Shown here piece by piece: positions 1-9,760 of a stretch of 64,000 bases of DNA. Source of the DNA: Lysobacterales bacterium PRO7 (GTDB lineage Bacteria; Pseudomonadota; Gammaproteobacteria; Xanthomonadales; Rhodanobacteraceae); assembly GCA_021404785.1 (NCBI GenBank), contig QWHH01000015.1:1-64000 (forward strand), written 5' to 3'. Both the position numbers and the translations under genes were made by a program. The notes below the pieces were generated by a model. That model worked only from the letters and a program-made list of their open reading frames with translations. It had not been told where the DNA came from and made no database searches. Each line of letters opens with the position of its first letter. Position 1 is the first letter of the stretch.

Positions 1-1871
1 ACCACGGCGAGCGCGGCGCACAGCGCGTGTCGAGTACCGAACTGGTGATCCTCGCGCTGCTGCTGGCCATCGGCGGCGGCTTGCTGTGGCGGTTTGCGCC
101 GCAATCGGTGTCTGCGTCAACACCGGCGCAGGCGGGCAAGGCTACGGCAGTCCCCGCCGCAACGATTCCAGCGAAATCCATCGCCGTGTTGCCGTTCGCC
201 AACTTGTCCAGCGACAAGGAGAACGAATACTTCGTCGCCGGCATGCAGGACCTGATCCTGGGCAAACTGGCCGACATCGGCGATCTTAAAGTCATCTCGC
301 GCACGTCGACCTTGAAATACGATAGTCGGCCCGGGAACCTGCGCGACGTGGCCGCCGAGCTGGGAGTGGCGCATATCCTGGAAGGCAGCGTTCAGAAGGC
401 CGGCAAGGAAGTTCTTATCAACGTGCAGTTGATCGATGCCCGCAGCGACAACCACCTGTGGGCCGAGACTTACAAACGCACGCTGGATGACATCTTCGGG
501 GTCGAGGGCGAAGTGGCGGGGAAGATCGCCGCCTCGCTTCAGGCCCGGTTGTCGCCGGATGAATCGTCCCGGCTGGCGGCGGTGCCGACCACCAACCGCG
601 CGGCCTACGACGCCTACCTGCAGGCCGAGTTCCTGGTGAATCGTGGGAATCTCGAGTTCACCAGTGACTGGTACCGCAAGGCGATTCCATTCTACGAACA
701 GGCGCTGCAAGCGGACCCGGCATTCGTGCTGGCGCTGGCCCGGCTTTCGTTTGCTGAAAGCATTGCCTACTGGTTCGGCGGCCGCAACGAACCGGCGCTG
801 GCCGACAAGGCGCGGCAGCACGCTCGGCAGGCGCTGGATCGGCAACCCGGTTTGGCCGACGCACAGGTAGCGATGGGTTATGCGCTGTACACCGGAGCGG
901 ACGATTACAACGCCGCGCTTGGCTACTTTGCTGCGGCGCTCAAGCTGCGGCCGCACGATCCGGAGATCCTGCTGGCATCGGCGTTCGTGCTGCGCCGACA
1001 GGGCCGGCTTTCCGCTGCGATCGATGCATTGCAGGAAGCGGTTTTGCGCGATCCGCGCAGCTCCTACGCCTTCGAATCGCTGGGCGAGACGCTGCTGATG
1101 GCGCATCGCTACGGCGAGGCCGAAGCGGCGTTGCAACGTGCGCGCTCGATCGATCCAGGCAACACGGTCGCACTGGAGCAGTTGGCATCGAATGCGGTCC
1201 TGGCACAGGGCGACGTGTCCCGGGCGCTGGCGCTGCTGGCGGGGGATCAACCGCGGTTGGTGTCCCGGCGCGTGGGATTTTTGCAAATGCAGGGACGCTA
1301 CGACGAGGCAATCCACATTCTCGAAAGCCTCCCGTCCAATTCCGATCAATTCGGCACGTCAGGCGACAGAGAAGGACAACTGGCAGACTTGCTGCGTCTG
1401 GCGGGCCAAGCCGAGCGTGCCCGCAAGCTGTACGCGAGCGCCTTGCCGCAGATTCGCGCGCAGCTGGACAGTTTGCGCAGCAAGCGCGAACAGAGTGCGA
1501 TGTGGAGCGAGATTGCCAGCGCCCTGCACGGGCTCGGGCAGGACCGCGAAGCCCTCGATGCGCTTTTGCGCTCGCAGGAGTTGGCGCGACAAAGCGGCGA
1601 CCTGATCGAATATCCGCGCCTCACGGCCGCAAACGCGTCGATTTACGCCGACATGCGCCGCCCCGATCTGGCGATCGCCTTGTTGAAGGAGATACTTCCC
1701 GGCGACAAGGGAGGACTGTATTTCTCACCGACGATGCTATGGGTGGATTCGACGTGGAATCCGATTCGCAACACGCCCGAATTTCAGGCGTTGCTGAAAC
1801 AGTACGCGAAGGAAAAGCCTGCGACGATCACCGCTGAACCGAATCCCGCCGGCGTGAATTCCCATGACTGA
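1..1871 (+). CDS. TolB-like/TPR membrane-anchored protein (5' end outside window)
   Basis: Partial gene: the reading frame is open to the left edge (first full codon at 3). A GTG at 27 could serve as an internal start, but the paralog at 3.77 kb shows that the preceding codons (YHGERGAQRV) belong to the same protein. Visible order: a hydrophobic segment (ELVILALLLAIGGGLLWRF), a Pro/Ala linker, a TolB-amino-terminal-like domain (KSIAVLPFANLS, then GVAHILEGSVQKAG and INVQLIDARSDNHLWAETY), then about 350 residues of TPR-like helical repeats. Such proteins are usually anchored in the inner membrane with the repeats as a protein-binding platform; no enzymatic domain is visible. The stop codon overlaps the next paralog by 8 nt, so the two are probably co-transcribed. 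Family assignment is good; cellular role unknown. Confidence 0.8.
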   Translation, partial: HGERGAQRVSSTELVILALLLAIGGGLLWRFAPQSVSASTPAQAGKATAVPAATIPAKSIAVLPFANLSSDKENEYFVAGMQDLILGKLADIGDLKVISRTSTLKYDSRPGNLRDVAAELGVAHILEGSVQKAGKEVLINVQLIDARSDNHLWAETYKRTLDDIFGVEGEVAGKIAASLQARLSPDESSRLAAVPTTNRAAYDAYLQAEFLVNRGNLEFTSDWYRKAIPFYEQALQADPAFVLALARLSFAESIAYWFGGRNEPALADKARQHARQALDRQPGLADAQVAMGYALYTGADDYNAALGYFAAALKLRPHDPEILLASAFVLRRQGRLSAAIDALQEAVLRDPRSSYAFESLGETLLMAHRYGEAEAALQRARSIDPGNTVALEQLASNAVLAQGDVSRALALLAGDQPRLVSRRVGFLQMQGRYDEAIHILESLPSNSDQFGTSGDREGQLADLLRLAGQAERARKLYASALPQIRAQLDSLRSKREQSAMWSEIASALHGLGQDREALDALLRSQELARQSGDLIEYPRLTAANASIYADMRRPDLAIALLKEILPGDKGGLYFSPTMLWVDSTWNPIRNTPEFQALLKQYAKEKPATITAEPNPAGVNSHD

Positions 1872-3777
1872 TTTCCTCACTCGGCTAAAGCAACGCAAGC
1901 TCGTGCAATGGGCGCTGGCCTACGTCGCGTTCGCGTTCGCGCTGCTGCAGGGCATCGACATTGTTGCGCAGCGATTCGGCTGGCCGCTGGTGATCCTCGC
2001 GCTGCTGCTGGCCATCGGCGGCGGCTTGCTGTGGCGGTTTGCGCGCGCGCCTGAAGCGATGTCGGTGATGGCATCGACGACCGGAGCCACTGCGATTTCC
2101 GACAAATCCATCGCCGTGCTGCCGTTCGAAAACCTGTCCGGCGACAAGGACAACGCCTATTTCGTCAGCGGCATGCAGGACATGATCCTGACCAGCTTGG
2201 CAAAGTTCGATGGACTCAAGGTGATCTCGCGCACCTCTACCGAAAAATACGCCAGCCGTCCGGAAAACCTGAAGCAGGTCGCCACCGACCTGGGCGCCGC
2301 GCACATCCTGGAGGGCAGCGTGCAACGGTCGGGCGACAAGGTGCTGATCAACCTGCAGCTGATCGACGCGCGCAGCGATACGCATTTGTGGGCGGAAAGC
2401 TACGAGCGACAAGTCGCGGATGTGTTCAGCGTCGAGCGAGAAGTCGCCGGAGTTGTCGCCACGGCCCTGCGCGCCAAGCTGTTGCCGGCCGAGCGCGCCA
2501 GCATCGGCCAGGCGCCGAGCGCCAATCCGCAAGCCATGGATCTGTTCCTGCGCGGCGAATTCGAGACGCGGGTCTTCATTGCATCCACCGCTGATGTCGA
2601 CATCAGGGCGGCCATCAGCCATTACGAGCAGGCCGTCGCGGCCGATCCGCAGTTTGCGCTGGCCTGGGCGCGCCTCGCCGATACGCGGCTGTTGCTGTAC
2701 TGGTCAGGCAATGCCGCGGTGCCCGATCAGGCGCTGGCGGTGAGCGCCCGCAGCGCCGCCAATCGCGCCGTGCAATTGGCGCCGGACTTGCCCGAGGCCG
2801 GATTGGCCATGGCGCAGATCAAATACCGGCTCGACCTCGACTACGCCGGCGCGCTGGTCGCATTCAACGCCGTGCTCGCGCGACGCCCGCAAAACACCGA
2901 AGCGCTGATGGGCAAGGCCCAGTCGTTGCGGCGGCTGGGGCGCTATGACGAAGCGATCGCGGCCTACACGTCCGCGCTTGCGATCGATCCGCGCGACAGC
3001 TCGCCCTCGACCGATCGCGGCATTACCTATTTTCTGGCAGGCCGGCTCGCGGCGGCCGAAGCCGATTTCCGGCGCTCGCTAAGCATCAATCCGACCGATG
3101 ACTATGCGGCATCCAATCTGGCCGCGTTGTTGCTGTATCGCGACGGTAATGCCGGCACGGTGCTGGATGGCGTTCACAGCCAGCAAATGATCGTCGTTGC
3201 AAACCGTGTCCAGGTCATGCTGTTGCAGCGGCATTTCGATGCCGCATTGGCGGCGCTCGACGCAGCGCACTCGGCCAATGGCAACGAACAAGGTTTTGTC
3301 ATCCTGCGCGCGCAAACATTGGCCGAAATGGGCAATGAAAATGCGGCGCGCGACTTGCTGCAGCCGGTCATAGACGGCTATCGCATGGCCATGGCCGCGC
3401 TGCCGGTCAATTCCGGCAGCGGGCAGAATGCACGCTTCCGGCTGGCGACGGCCGAAGTCCTGCTTGGCAATGCGCAACAGGCCCTGCAATTGACGCGTCA
3501 AGGCCTGCAGTTGTTGCCGCCGCAAAAAGATTTCGCCAATGGCTCGGTCGGGCTGGGACTGGCCGCGCGCGTTTATGGAATGCTCGGCCGCACGGACTTG
3601 CTCCTGCCGATGCTGGCGCGCATCCGTGCGTTGAACGGCACGGACATGGCGACGTCGGCGGCAAACCTGCGCCTGGACCCGGTGTGGGACAAGGTGCGCA
3701 ACGATCCCGGTTTCCAGGCCGAGATTGCGCGATTCGCACAAAAGCAAACCGCGCAAACCTTGCGAACGACTCCATGA
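1864..3777 (+). CDS. TolB-like/TPR membrane-anchored protein, second tandem copy
   Basis: 637 residues, ATG inside the end of the previous gene. Two hydrophobic segments lie at about residues 15-33 and 43-58, followed by a TolB-like domain (about 80-205, KSIAVLPFENLSGD, HILEGSVQ, LINLQLIDARSDTHLWAE) and TPR repeats (about 240-620). Compared with the copies on either side, the stretch that should join GWPL to VILALLLAIGG (containing FVALVLAWYHGERGAQRVSSTE) is missing in frame, which brings the two hydrophobic segments almost together. The start is supported by translational coupling and by the conserved N-terminus shared with the third copy. Function unknown; likely a membrane-bound scaffold or regulator. 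The TGA overlaps the ATG of the third copy. Confidence 0.85.
   Translation: MTDFLTRLKQRKLVQWALAYVAFAFALLQGIDIVAQRFGWPLVILALLLAIGGGLLWRFARAPEAMSVMASTTGATAISDKSIAVLPFENLSGDKDNAYFVSGMQDMILTSLAKFDGLKVISRTSTEKYASRPENLKQVATDLGAAHILEGSVQRSGDKVLINLQLIDARSDTHLWAESYERQVADVFSVEREVAGVVATALRAKLLPAERASIGQAPSANPQAMDLFLRGEFETRVFIASTADVDIRAAISHYEQAVAADPQFALAWARLADTRLLLYWSGNAAVPDQALAVSARSAANRAVQLAPDLPEAGLAMAQIKYRLDLDYAGALVAFNAVLARRPQNTEALMGKAQSLRRLGRYDEAIAAYTSALAIDPRDSSPSTDRGITYFLAGRLAAAEADFRRSLSINPTDDYAASNLAALLLYRDGNAGTVLDGVHSQQMIVVANRVQVMLLQRHFDAALAALDAAHSANGNEQGFVILRAQTLAEMGNENAARDLLQPVIDGYRMAMAALPVNSGSGQNARFRLATAEVLLGNAQQALQLTRQGLQLLPPQKDFANGSVGLGLAARVYGMLGRTDLLLPMLARIRALNGTDMATSAANLRLDPVWDKVRNDPGFQAEIARFAQKQTAQTLRTTP
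1888..1988 (+). repeat. 101-bp perfect direct repeat, copy 1 (N-terminus of second TPR paralog)
   Basis: This stretch, from the aag codon of LKQRKL to ...GWPL, is identical base for base to 3798-3898, although the downstream parts of the two genes have diverged widely. Suggests recent gene conversion or recombination between paralogs. Confidence 0.9.
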
Positions 3778-5712
3778 GCAAGTTTTTCATCCGCCTCAAG
3801 CAACGCAAGCTCGTGCAATGGGCGCTGGCCTACGTCGCGTTCGCGTTCGCGCTGCTGCAGGGCATCGACATTGTTGCGCAGCGATTCGGCTGGCCGCTTC
3901 GTCGCGCTGGTGCTGGCCTGGTACCACGGCGAACGCGGCGCGCAGCGCGTGTCGAGTACCGAACTGGTGATCCTCGCGCTGCTGCTGGCCATCGGCGGCG
4001 GTTTGCTGTGGCGGTTTGCGCCGCAGTCGGTGCCGGCATCCGCGCCGACGCAAGCGGCAAACCCGATGACAAGTCCCGGCGCACCGATCTCAGCGAAATC
4101 CATAGCGGTGCTGCCGTTCGAGAACCTCAGCCACGACCAGGACAACGAATATTTCGCCGCCGGCATGCAGGACCTGATCCTGACCAAGCTCGCCGATATC
4201 GGTGACCTGAAAGTCGTTTCGCGCACATCCACCGCGAAATACGCGAGCCACCCTGAAGACCTGAAAACGATCGCGCGACAGCTAGGCGTGGCCACGATCC
4301 TGGAAGGCAGCGTGCAAAAGGCAGGCAATGACGTGCTGATCAACGTGCAGTTGATCGACGCCAAAACCGACAATCACGTCTGGGCGCAAAGTTACACGCG
4401 CACGCTGGACAACATCTTCGGCGTCGAAGGCGAAGTCGCGCAGAAAGTGGCCGATGCGCTCAAGGCCAAGCTGACGCCCGCGGAATCCGCCGCCGTAGCC
4501 AGGGTTGGCACCCGCAATACGGCGGCGCTGGAAGCCTACCTGAAAGGTCTCTATTACCTGGACGATTCCAATCGTACGGGCGATCGCACGGAATTGGAAC
4601 GTTCGATTCCCTTGTTCAAGCAGGCCATCGATGCGGATCCGGACTACGCCGATGCCTGGGCCTACCTGGCGCTGGCCTACCAGAAACTCGGCGGCCACGA
4701 GGCGCACGCCGAAACGGCTGCACGCCGTGCGTTGGCGCTCGATCCCGACAACGCCCATGCCCACACCATGTACGCCTTCGCGCTGGTCGACAAGGGCGAA
4801 TTCGATGCGGCGCTCGCCGAGGCTGGCAAGGCGGTCGTATTGCCCTCGCACACCGCCAGCGATCTCGCCGGCATGGGATTCACGTTGTTGTTCGCGGGCA
4901 AGATCGATCAGGCGACGCAAGCTTTCCGGCGCGCCACGGAAGCAGATCCGCACATGGACTACGCGCAAGAGTGGGCGGCGATTTCGCAGGCAATGCTGCG
5001 CAATTATCCCGTGGCCCGCGAAGGCCTGCGCCAGGTGGTGGCGAGCGATCCCGGAAACGCGAATGCGGTAGCTGAATTGGGCAAGATCGAGCGCATCGGC
5101 TTCGGCGACCTGGCGGCCGCGCGCAAGACCCTGCAATCGGCGGCGGTTCCGCCAGCATCTTCCGCGACGCTCTCGGACGCCTGGTACGAACTTGACTACG
5201 CGGAGCGTGATTATCCCGCGGCATTGGCAGTTCTGGACGCGGCGCCGGTTTCTTCGTTCGACGATAAGCCGCGCGCGCTGTACGCAGCGCGGATCCATCG
5301 CGCGCAGGGTGATGCCGCCAAGGCGCAATCGGCGTTCGCGCTGGCGCGCGAGCAGGTAGAAGCAAAATTGAAAGCGGCACCGGACAATCCAGACCTGCTT
5401 GCCGCGCTCGCGCAGTGCCTGGCCGGCACCGGGCAAGATGCAGATGCGATCGCCGCGGCAAAACGCGCAGTCGAACTGCAACCGATCGGTCGCCGGACCT
5501 ACACGCTGCCGCCGGCGCTGGTCAATCTTGCGCGCGTGCAGGCACGAGCGGGTGATGCAGCCGGTGCCATCGCCACGCTGGGCAAGCTGCTGTCCATGTC
5601 CGCCGGGTTCGACATGTCGGTGAACGAGCTGCGCATCAGTCCGGATTGGGATCCGATCCGCAACGACATGCGCTTCAAGGCATTGCTGGAAAAATACGCT
5701 ACGGGTGGTTGA
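3774..5712 (+). CDS. TolB-like/TPR membrane-anchored protein, third tandem copy, frameshifted near codon 42
   Basis: The ATG at 3774 overlaps the TGA of the previous gene and encodes the same N-terminus (MSKFFIRLKQRKLVQ...GWPL). After about 3899 the homologous sequence continues in another frame (RFVALVLAWYHGERGAQRV, then the TolB-like domain and TPRs to the stop at 5712). Either this is a real frameshifting deletion or a sequencing error, or translation starts internally (TTG 3871 or GTG 3949), giving a protein of about 590-613 residues with one hydrophobic segment. The downstream frame is long and uninterrupted (KSIAVLPFENLSHD, TILEGSVQKAG, INVQLIDAKTDNHVWAQSY, then TPR helices), so the loss is recent or the short form is used. 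Confidence 0.75.
3798..3898 (+). repeat. 101-bp perfect direct repeat, copy 2 (N-terminus of third TPR paralog)
   Basis: Identical to 1888-1988. Identity stops exactly where the third copy leaves frame, so the repeat boundary and the frameshift coincide. Confidence 0.9.
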
Positions 5713-5847
5713 ATCGGGTGCAATGTGGAACGATTCATGCTTGTACTGTGGGTTCCGGAATTTGGCGCGACAGGGGACTTGGGAGTGTGCACGCGCGATG
5801 GTCCATGCACCGGTCCCACCTGAACTGCTTGAATCGATGGAGGAAAC

Positions 5848-6591
5848 ATGAACCGACATGCCTGCCTGATGACGCTTGTTTCTGGTGCCGCATTGCTATG
5901 CGCGGATGGGGCTGCCGCAGCCGGAGCCGCGGACAATATCAGTGACTTGCTGACAAAAATCGGCAGCGTCAGCGGCTCGCCAACGCAGGAGAACTATTCC
6001 CGCGAGCTGCAAAAATCCGTCAATCAGGCGGCCGTGCTTGCCGTCGCACGCGACTGTGCCCAGCAGAAGGGCGCGAAAGCGCCTGCGACATTCACGCTGG
6101 TCGGCATGATGCGCATCGACGGCACGCTGACCTCGACCTTCGCGGCGCCGGACAATGCCTTTGGCACCTGCATGGCAAACAACATAGCGGATACGCATTT
6201 TCCGCTTCCGCCCGGCGCTGGCCACGGCTGGCCGGTCGCGATCCAGTTCGATGCGAAAACCGGCAAGGCGATTTATGTGGCTGGAGACAAGCAGTCGGCC
6301 ATGCCGAAGTACTCCTGGTCCGCGCAATGGGTGCATACGCCATTGCCGGCCCTGCCGGCGCATTTGAGCAAGCGCTGCACGGCCAGTGTCTGGCTTACCC
6401 TCGACAAGAACGGTCGAGTCAAGACCGCGGAGCTGGGTGATTCGGAATGTCCCGCGGCGTTCAACAGCGCTGTTGTGGATGCCGCGAGCCAGTGGCTGGG
6501 CATGAGCAAGGAGAAAGCCACGACCCGGGACTCGATGGACCTGAAGATTTCTTTCACCGCGGGCCCGGTCGACATGCGCGTGGCGCCGTGA
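5848..6591 (+). CDS. exported protein of unknown function
   Basis: 247 residues. The ATG has a good Shine-Dalgarno (ggagg, 5813-5847 region, just upstream). The N-terminus is a Sec-type signal peptide ending near AAAAGA (about residue 25), so the protein is probably periplasmic. Two similar halves can be made out: a segment with a cysteine pair (ARDCAQQKG ... GTCMANN) and a C-terminal segment (CTASVWLTLDKNGRVKTAEL ... CPAAFNSAVVDAASQW) that resembles the TonB-C/AgmX class of small alpha-beta domains, though this resemblance is weak. It stands alone after the TPR array, about 135 bp downstream of it, and is convergent with holC. No function is assigned. Confidence 0.75.
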   Translation: MNRHACLMTLVSGAALLCADGAAAAGAADNISDLLTKIGSVSGSPTQENYSRELQKSVNQAAVLAVARDCAQQKGAKAPATFTLVGMMRIDGTLTSTFAAPDNAFGTCMANNIADTHFPLPPGAGHGWPVAIQFDAKTGKAIYVAGDKQSAMPKYSWSAQWVHTPLPALPAHLSKRCTASVWLTLDKNGRVKTAELGDSECPAAFNSAVVDAASQWLGMSKEKATTRDSMDLKISFTAGPVDMRVAP

Positions 6592-6609
6592 GCCCGTCCG
6601 CGGGAACGA

Positions 6610-7032
6610 TCACATGTCGTGCTTGACCGGCTCGATGCCGGCGGTCTTGTAGGTCTTCCAGCGTTCACGCGAGCCGGCGCGTTGGGTTTCATCGTCGGGC
6701 ACGACTTCCAGCACGCGTTCGAAGGTTCCGGCGACCGCGTCGTCGCGCAGGTTGATGACGAGCGCGCGATCGGGCGTGGGCACGCCCGGCGGCACGATCA
6801 GTACCGGCGTGATCGCATCGTCTTCGTCGCCGGCGATCTGGTGCGGGACGAAGGCATCCGCATCGAATCCCCACAATTTTTCGTCGAGCGCCTCGGCCTG
6901 CTCCAGCGAACGCGCGAGGATCAGCGCGCGTTGTCCCGACTCGAACGCGCGCCTGGCCAGCTCGCACACGAGCGCAAGCGGATCGCCGCGAAAGCGCGGC
7001 TTGGCGATCAGGTAGAAGTCGGCGCGGGGCAT
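6610..7032 (-). CDS. holC: DNA polymerase III chi subunit
   Basis: 140 residues beginning MPRADFYLIAKPRF. The family signature is an N-terminal DFYL strand, an ELARRAFESGQRALILA helix-strand unit, LDEKLWGFDADAFVPH and a late VINLRDD motif, all present here. Chi joins psi in the clamp-loader complex and contacts single-strand-binding protein at the replication fork. The length is normal for the family. The open frame extends further upstream, but the ATG at 7032 gives the conserved N-terminus and follows the pepA stop by 10 bp, matching the pepA-holC order of related genomes. Confidence 0.9.
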   Translation of the reverse strand: MPRADFYLIAKPRFRGDPLALVCELARRAFESGQRALILARSLEQAEALDEKLWGFDADAFVPHQIAGDEDDAITPVLIVPPGVPTPDRALVINLRDDAVAGTFERVLEVVPDDETQRAGSRERWKTYKTAGIEPVKHDM

Positions 7033-7042
7033 CGCGCCCAGA

Positions 7043-8524
7043 TCAACCCGCGCGATCCAGCAGCCACTGCGCGAGCAGCGGCACCGGGCGGCCGGTCGCC
7101 GAACCCTTGCGGCCTTCGTCCCATGCCGAACCCGCGATGTCCAGGTGCGCCCAGCGGAAACCTTCGGTGAAGCGCGACAGGAAACAGCCGGCCGTGATCG
7201 CGCCGCCGTATTTGCCGCCGATGTTGGCGACATCCGCGTAGCCGGTTTCGAGCTGGCTCTGGTAGTCGTCCCACAACGGCAGGCGCCAGGCGCGGTCGAG
7301 TGTCGCTTCGCCGGCGGCGAGCAACTCGTTCGCCAGGGCATCGTCCTGGGTCATCAGGCCTGAGGCATGCTTGCCAAGCGCAACCACGCAGGCGCCGGTG
7401 AGTGTGGCGGCGTCGATGATGACCTGCGGCTTGTATTTCTGCACGAAGGTCAGCGCATCGCACAGGATGAGCCGGCCTTCGGCGTCGGTGTTGAGGATCT
7501 CCACGGTCGTGCCCGACATCGTGGTGACGACGTCGCTCGGGCGCTGGGCGCTGCCGCTTGGCATGTTTTCCACCGCCGGAACCACGCACACGAGGTTGAG
7601 CTTGAGCTTCATCTCGACCGCGGCGAGGAACGCGCCGAGCACGCCGGCCGCACCACACATGTCGAACTTCATTTCTTCCATGCCGGCACTGGGCTTGATG
7701 TTGATGCCGCCCGAATCGAAGGTGACGCCCTTGCCCACGAACGCGAAAGGCTGCGCGTCGCCGGCGCCGTTCCACCGCAGCGCGATCAGGCGCGGCGCGT
7801 TCGCCGAACCCATCGCCACACCGAGCAAGGCGCCCATGCCAAGCTTGCGCATGTCAGCTTCTTCGAGCACTTCACAGGTCACGCCGGGATGATCCGCAGC
7901 GATTTTCTGCGCCTGCTCGGCGATGTGGGCGGGTGTGCAGATGTTCGGCGGCAGGTTGCCGAGCTCGCGCGCGAAACGCACGCCGCTGGCGATCGCGGTT
8001 GCCTGCGCCAATGCGCCCGCAGCGGACGCCGGCGCGGAGAAGGCGAGCGCGGACAATTCCGGGCGCGCGGGTTTGGCTTTGGGCTTGAACGTGGCCGCGT
8101 ACCTGTACGCCTGCGCGTCGCTGGCAAGGGCAGCGCTGCGGACTTTCCACGCAATGTCCTTGCCCGGCACTTCGAGTTCGGTCAGGTACGACACGGCGCG
8201 ATCCAACGGCAGCGCTTTCAGCGCGCGCGCGGCGTCGGCGCAGGCGCGGGCGAAACGTGCGCCATCGAGTTTCTTCACATCGCCCAGGCCCACGAGAAGA
8301 ACGCGCGGCGCGGCGATTCCGGCCAGCGCGAACAAGGTGTGCGTGCTGCCGGGCTTGCCGCTGACGTCGCCGGATGCGTGCAGGCGCGCGATCGCGCCTC
8401 CGGATTTTTCGTCGATGCGTGCGGCGGCGGCGCTGAGGCTGCCATCCTCGAAAATGCCGGCGACGACGCAGGGAGCGGTGCAGGTTTCGGCAGCGTCCTG
8501 GGTGAGAGCGAACTGGAGAATCAT
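7043..8524 (-). CDS. pepA: leucyl aminopeptidase (M17 family)
   Basis: 493 residues, starting MILQFALTQDAAE. The N-terminal half is the variable regulatory domain; the C-terminal catalytic half shows GKGVTFDSGGINIKPS, the metal-binding NTDAEGRLILCDAL signature and the DAATLTGACVVALG segment typical of M17 dinuclear metalloaminopeptidases. It removes N-terminal leucine and other residues from peptides in the cytoplasm; in some bacteria PepA also binds DNA. A longer open frame begins at 8608, but the ATG at 8524 fits the family N-terminus and has aggatcc just upstream. Probably co-transcribed with holC and divergent from lptF. Confidence 0.95.
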   Translation of the reverse strand: MILQFALTQDAAETCTAPCVVAGIFEDGSLSAAAARIDEKSGGAIARLHASGDVSGKPGSTHTLFALAGIAAPRVLLVGLGDVKKLDGARFARACADAARALKALPLDRAVSYLTELEVPGKDIAWKVRSAALASDAQAYRYAATFKPKAKPARPELSALAFSAPASAAGALAQATAIASGVRFARELGNLPPNICTPAHIAEQAQKIAADHPGVTCEVLEEADMRKLGMGALLGVAMGSANAPRLIALRWNGAGDAQPFAFVGKGVTFDSGGINIKPSAGMEEMKFDMCGAAGVLGAFLAAVEMKLKLNLVCVVPAVENMPSGSAQRPSDVVTTMSGTTVEILNTDAEGRLILCDALTFVQKYKPQVIIDAATLTGACVVALGKHASGLMTQDDALANELLAAGEATLDRAWRLPLWDDYQSQLETGYADVANIGGKYGGAITAGCFLSRFTEGFRWAHLDIAGSAWDEGRKGSATGRPVPLLAQWLLDRAG

Positions 8525-8626
8525 CGTTGGATCCTGTGCGATGCGCGGCAAGCCGCTAGACTTATGCAAAGTTGAACGCGGCGCGAGGTGCAATGCCGCG
8601 GCAAACACCGAAGTTTACCGGATTGA

Positions 8627-9760
8627 ATGATGCTGCGTATCGTCGACCGCTATCTGGCGCGCGAACTTGCATGGAGTTTCGCCGCCGCCACCGCGATCCT
8701 GTTGCTGGTGACGGTCGGCGCAACCGTGGCCGACCTGCTCGCCAAGATCGCGCGCGGCCGCGTCGCCGCCGACCTGCTGCTCGCGCTGATCGGCTTGCGC
8801 ACGGTCGACACGCTCACGCTGTTGGTGCCGCTGGCCGCGTTCCTCGGCGTGCAGATGGCGTATGGCCGGCTGTATCGCGAAAGCGAGATGGCCGTGTTCG
8901 CGGCCTCGGGGTTGCCGGCATCCGGCTTGTTGCGACCGATCGCGCTGTTCGGCGTGCCGCTTGCGATTGCGATCGCGCTGATTTCGTTCTGGCTCGCGCC
9001 TGCCGCGGTACGCCAGGCGCAGGCGTTGCAGGAAGAGGCCAGCCGTTCGCTGATCATCGCCGGACTCGAGCCCGGCCGCTTCGTCGAGCTGCCGAAGAAC
9101 GACGGCGTCATGTATGTCGAGGAAATGAATGCCGACGGCACGAAGTTCCAGAAACTGTTCCTGGAAAGCGAACGGGCGAACGCGAAGGACGGTAGCACCG
9201 GCATCAATATCGTCACCGCATCCAGCGGAGAATTGTTCCACGACGCCGATGGCACGCAACGCTTCCTCGGCCTCAACGACGGATTTCGCGTCGAAGGCAC
9301 GCTCGGCGCGGACAACTGGCGCCTGATGCGCTATGCGCGCAACGACATAAAACTGCCGGACAACGACACCGACACCACGCCCGATTCGGTCAAGCGCAGC
9401 GCGCCGACGTCCGCATTGCTCGGCAGCGCCGATCCGGTACAGCGCGTGGAATTGCAATGGCGTCTGGCCGCACCGATCTCGGTGCTGGTGCTCGTCCTGC
9501 TTGGCCTGCCGCTGGCCAAATCCTCGCCGCGCGAACCGCGTTATGCGCGCCTGCTGATCGCCTTGCTGGCCTGGTTCGTTTACTACAACTTCCTCGCGCT
9601 GGATCGATCCTGGCTCACGCAGGGCAAGCTCGATCCGCGCATCGGCTTCTGGTGGGTACAGATTCCCACGGCCTTGATCGCGGTGTACCTGATCTGGCGC
9701 AGCGACAAGTTGCCGAAACCGAAAGCCGCGCGATTGCGTGCGCAAGCGGGAGCGGCCTGA
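8627..9760 (+). CDS. lptF: LPS export ABC transporter permease LptF
   Basis: About 377 residues of the YjgP/YjgQ family. Transmembrane segments are near residues 15-35, 55-75 and 100-120, then a periplasmic beta-jellyroll domain (about 140-260) and three C-terminal helices (LAAPISVLVLVLLGLPLA, ARLLIALLAWFVYYNFLAL, WVQIPTALIAVYLIW). With LptG and the ATPase LptB (not in the window) it extracts lipopolysaccharide from the inner membrane and passes it to LptC. Two adjacent ATGs (8627, 8630) are possible starts. Divergent from pepA; the stop overlaps the lptG start. Confidence 0.93.
   Translation: MMLRIVDRYLARELAWSFAAATAILLLVTVGATVADLLAKIARGRVAADLLLALIGLRTVDTLTLLVPLAAFLGVQMAYGRLYRESEMAVFAASGLPASGLLRPIALFGVPLAIAIALISFWLAPAAVRQAQALQEEASRSLIIAGLEPGRFVELPKNDGVMYVEEMNADGTKFQKLFLESERANAKDGSTGINIVTASSGELFHDADGTQRFLGLNDGFRVEGTLGADNWRLMRYARNDIKLPDNDTDTTPDSVKRSAPTSALLGSADPVQRVELQWRLAAPISVLVLVLLGLPLAKSSPREPRYARLLIALLAWFVYYNFLALDRSWLTQGKLDPRIGFWWVQIPTALIAVYLIWRSDKLPKPKAARLRAQAGAA

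Noticed and set aside
4282-5859. 525-codon minus-strand open frame over the third TPR gene
   Set aside because: Antisense shadow; TolB/TPR homology is on the plus strand.
7367-8575. 402-codon plus-strand open frame opposite pepA
   Set aside because: Antisense shadow of pepA with His/Arg/Gly-rich composition.
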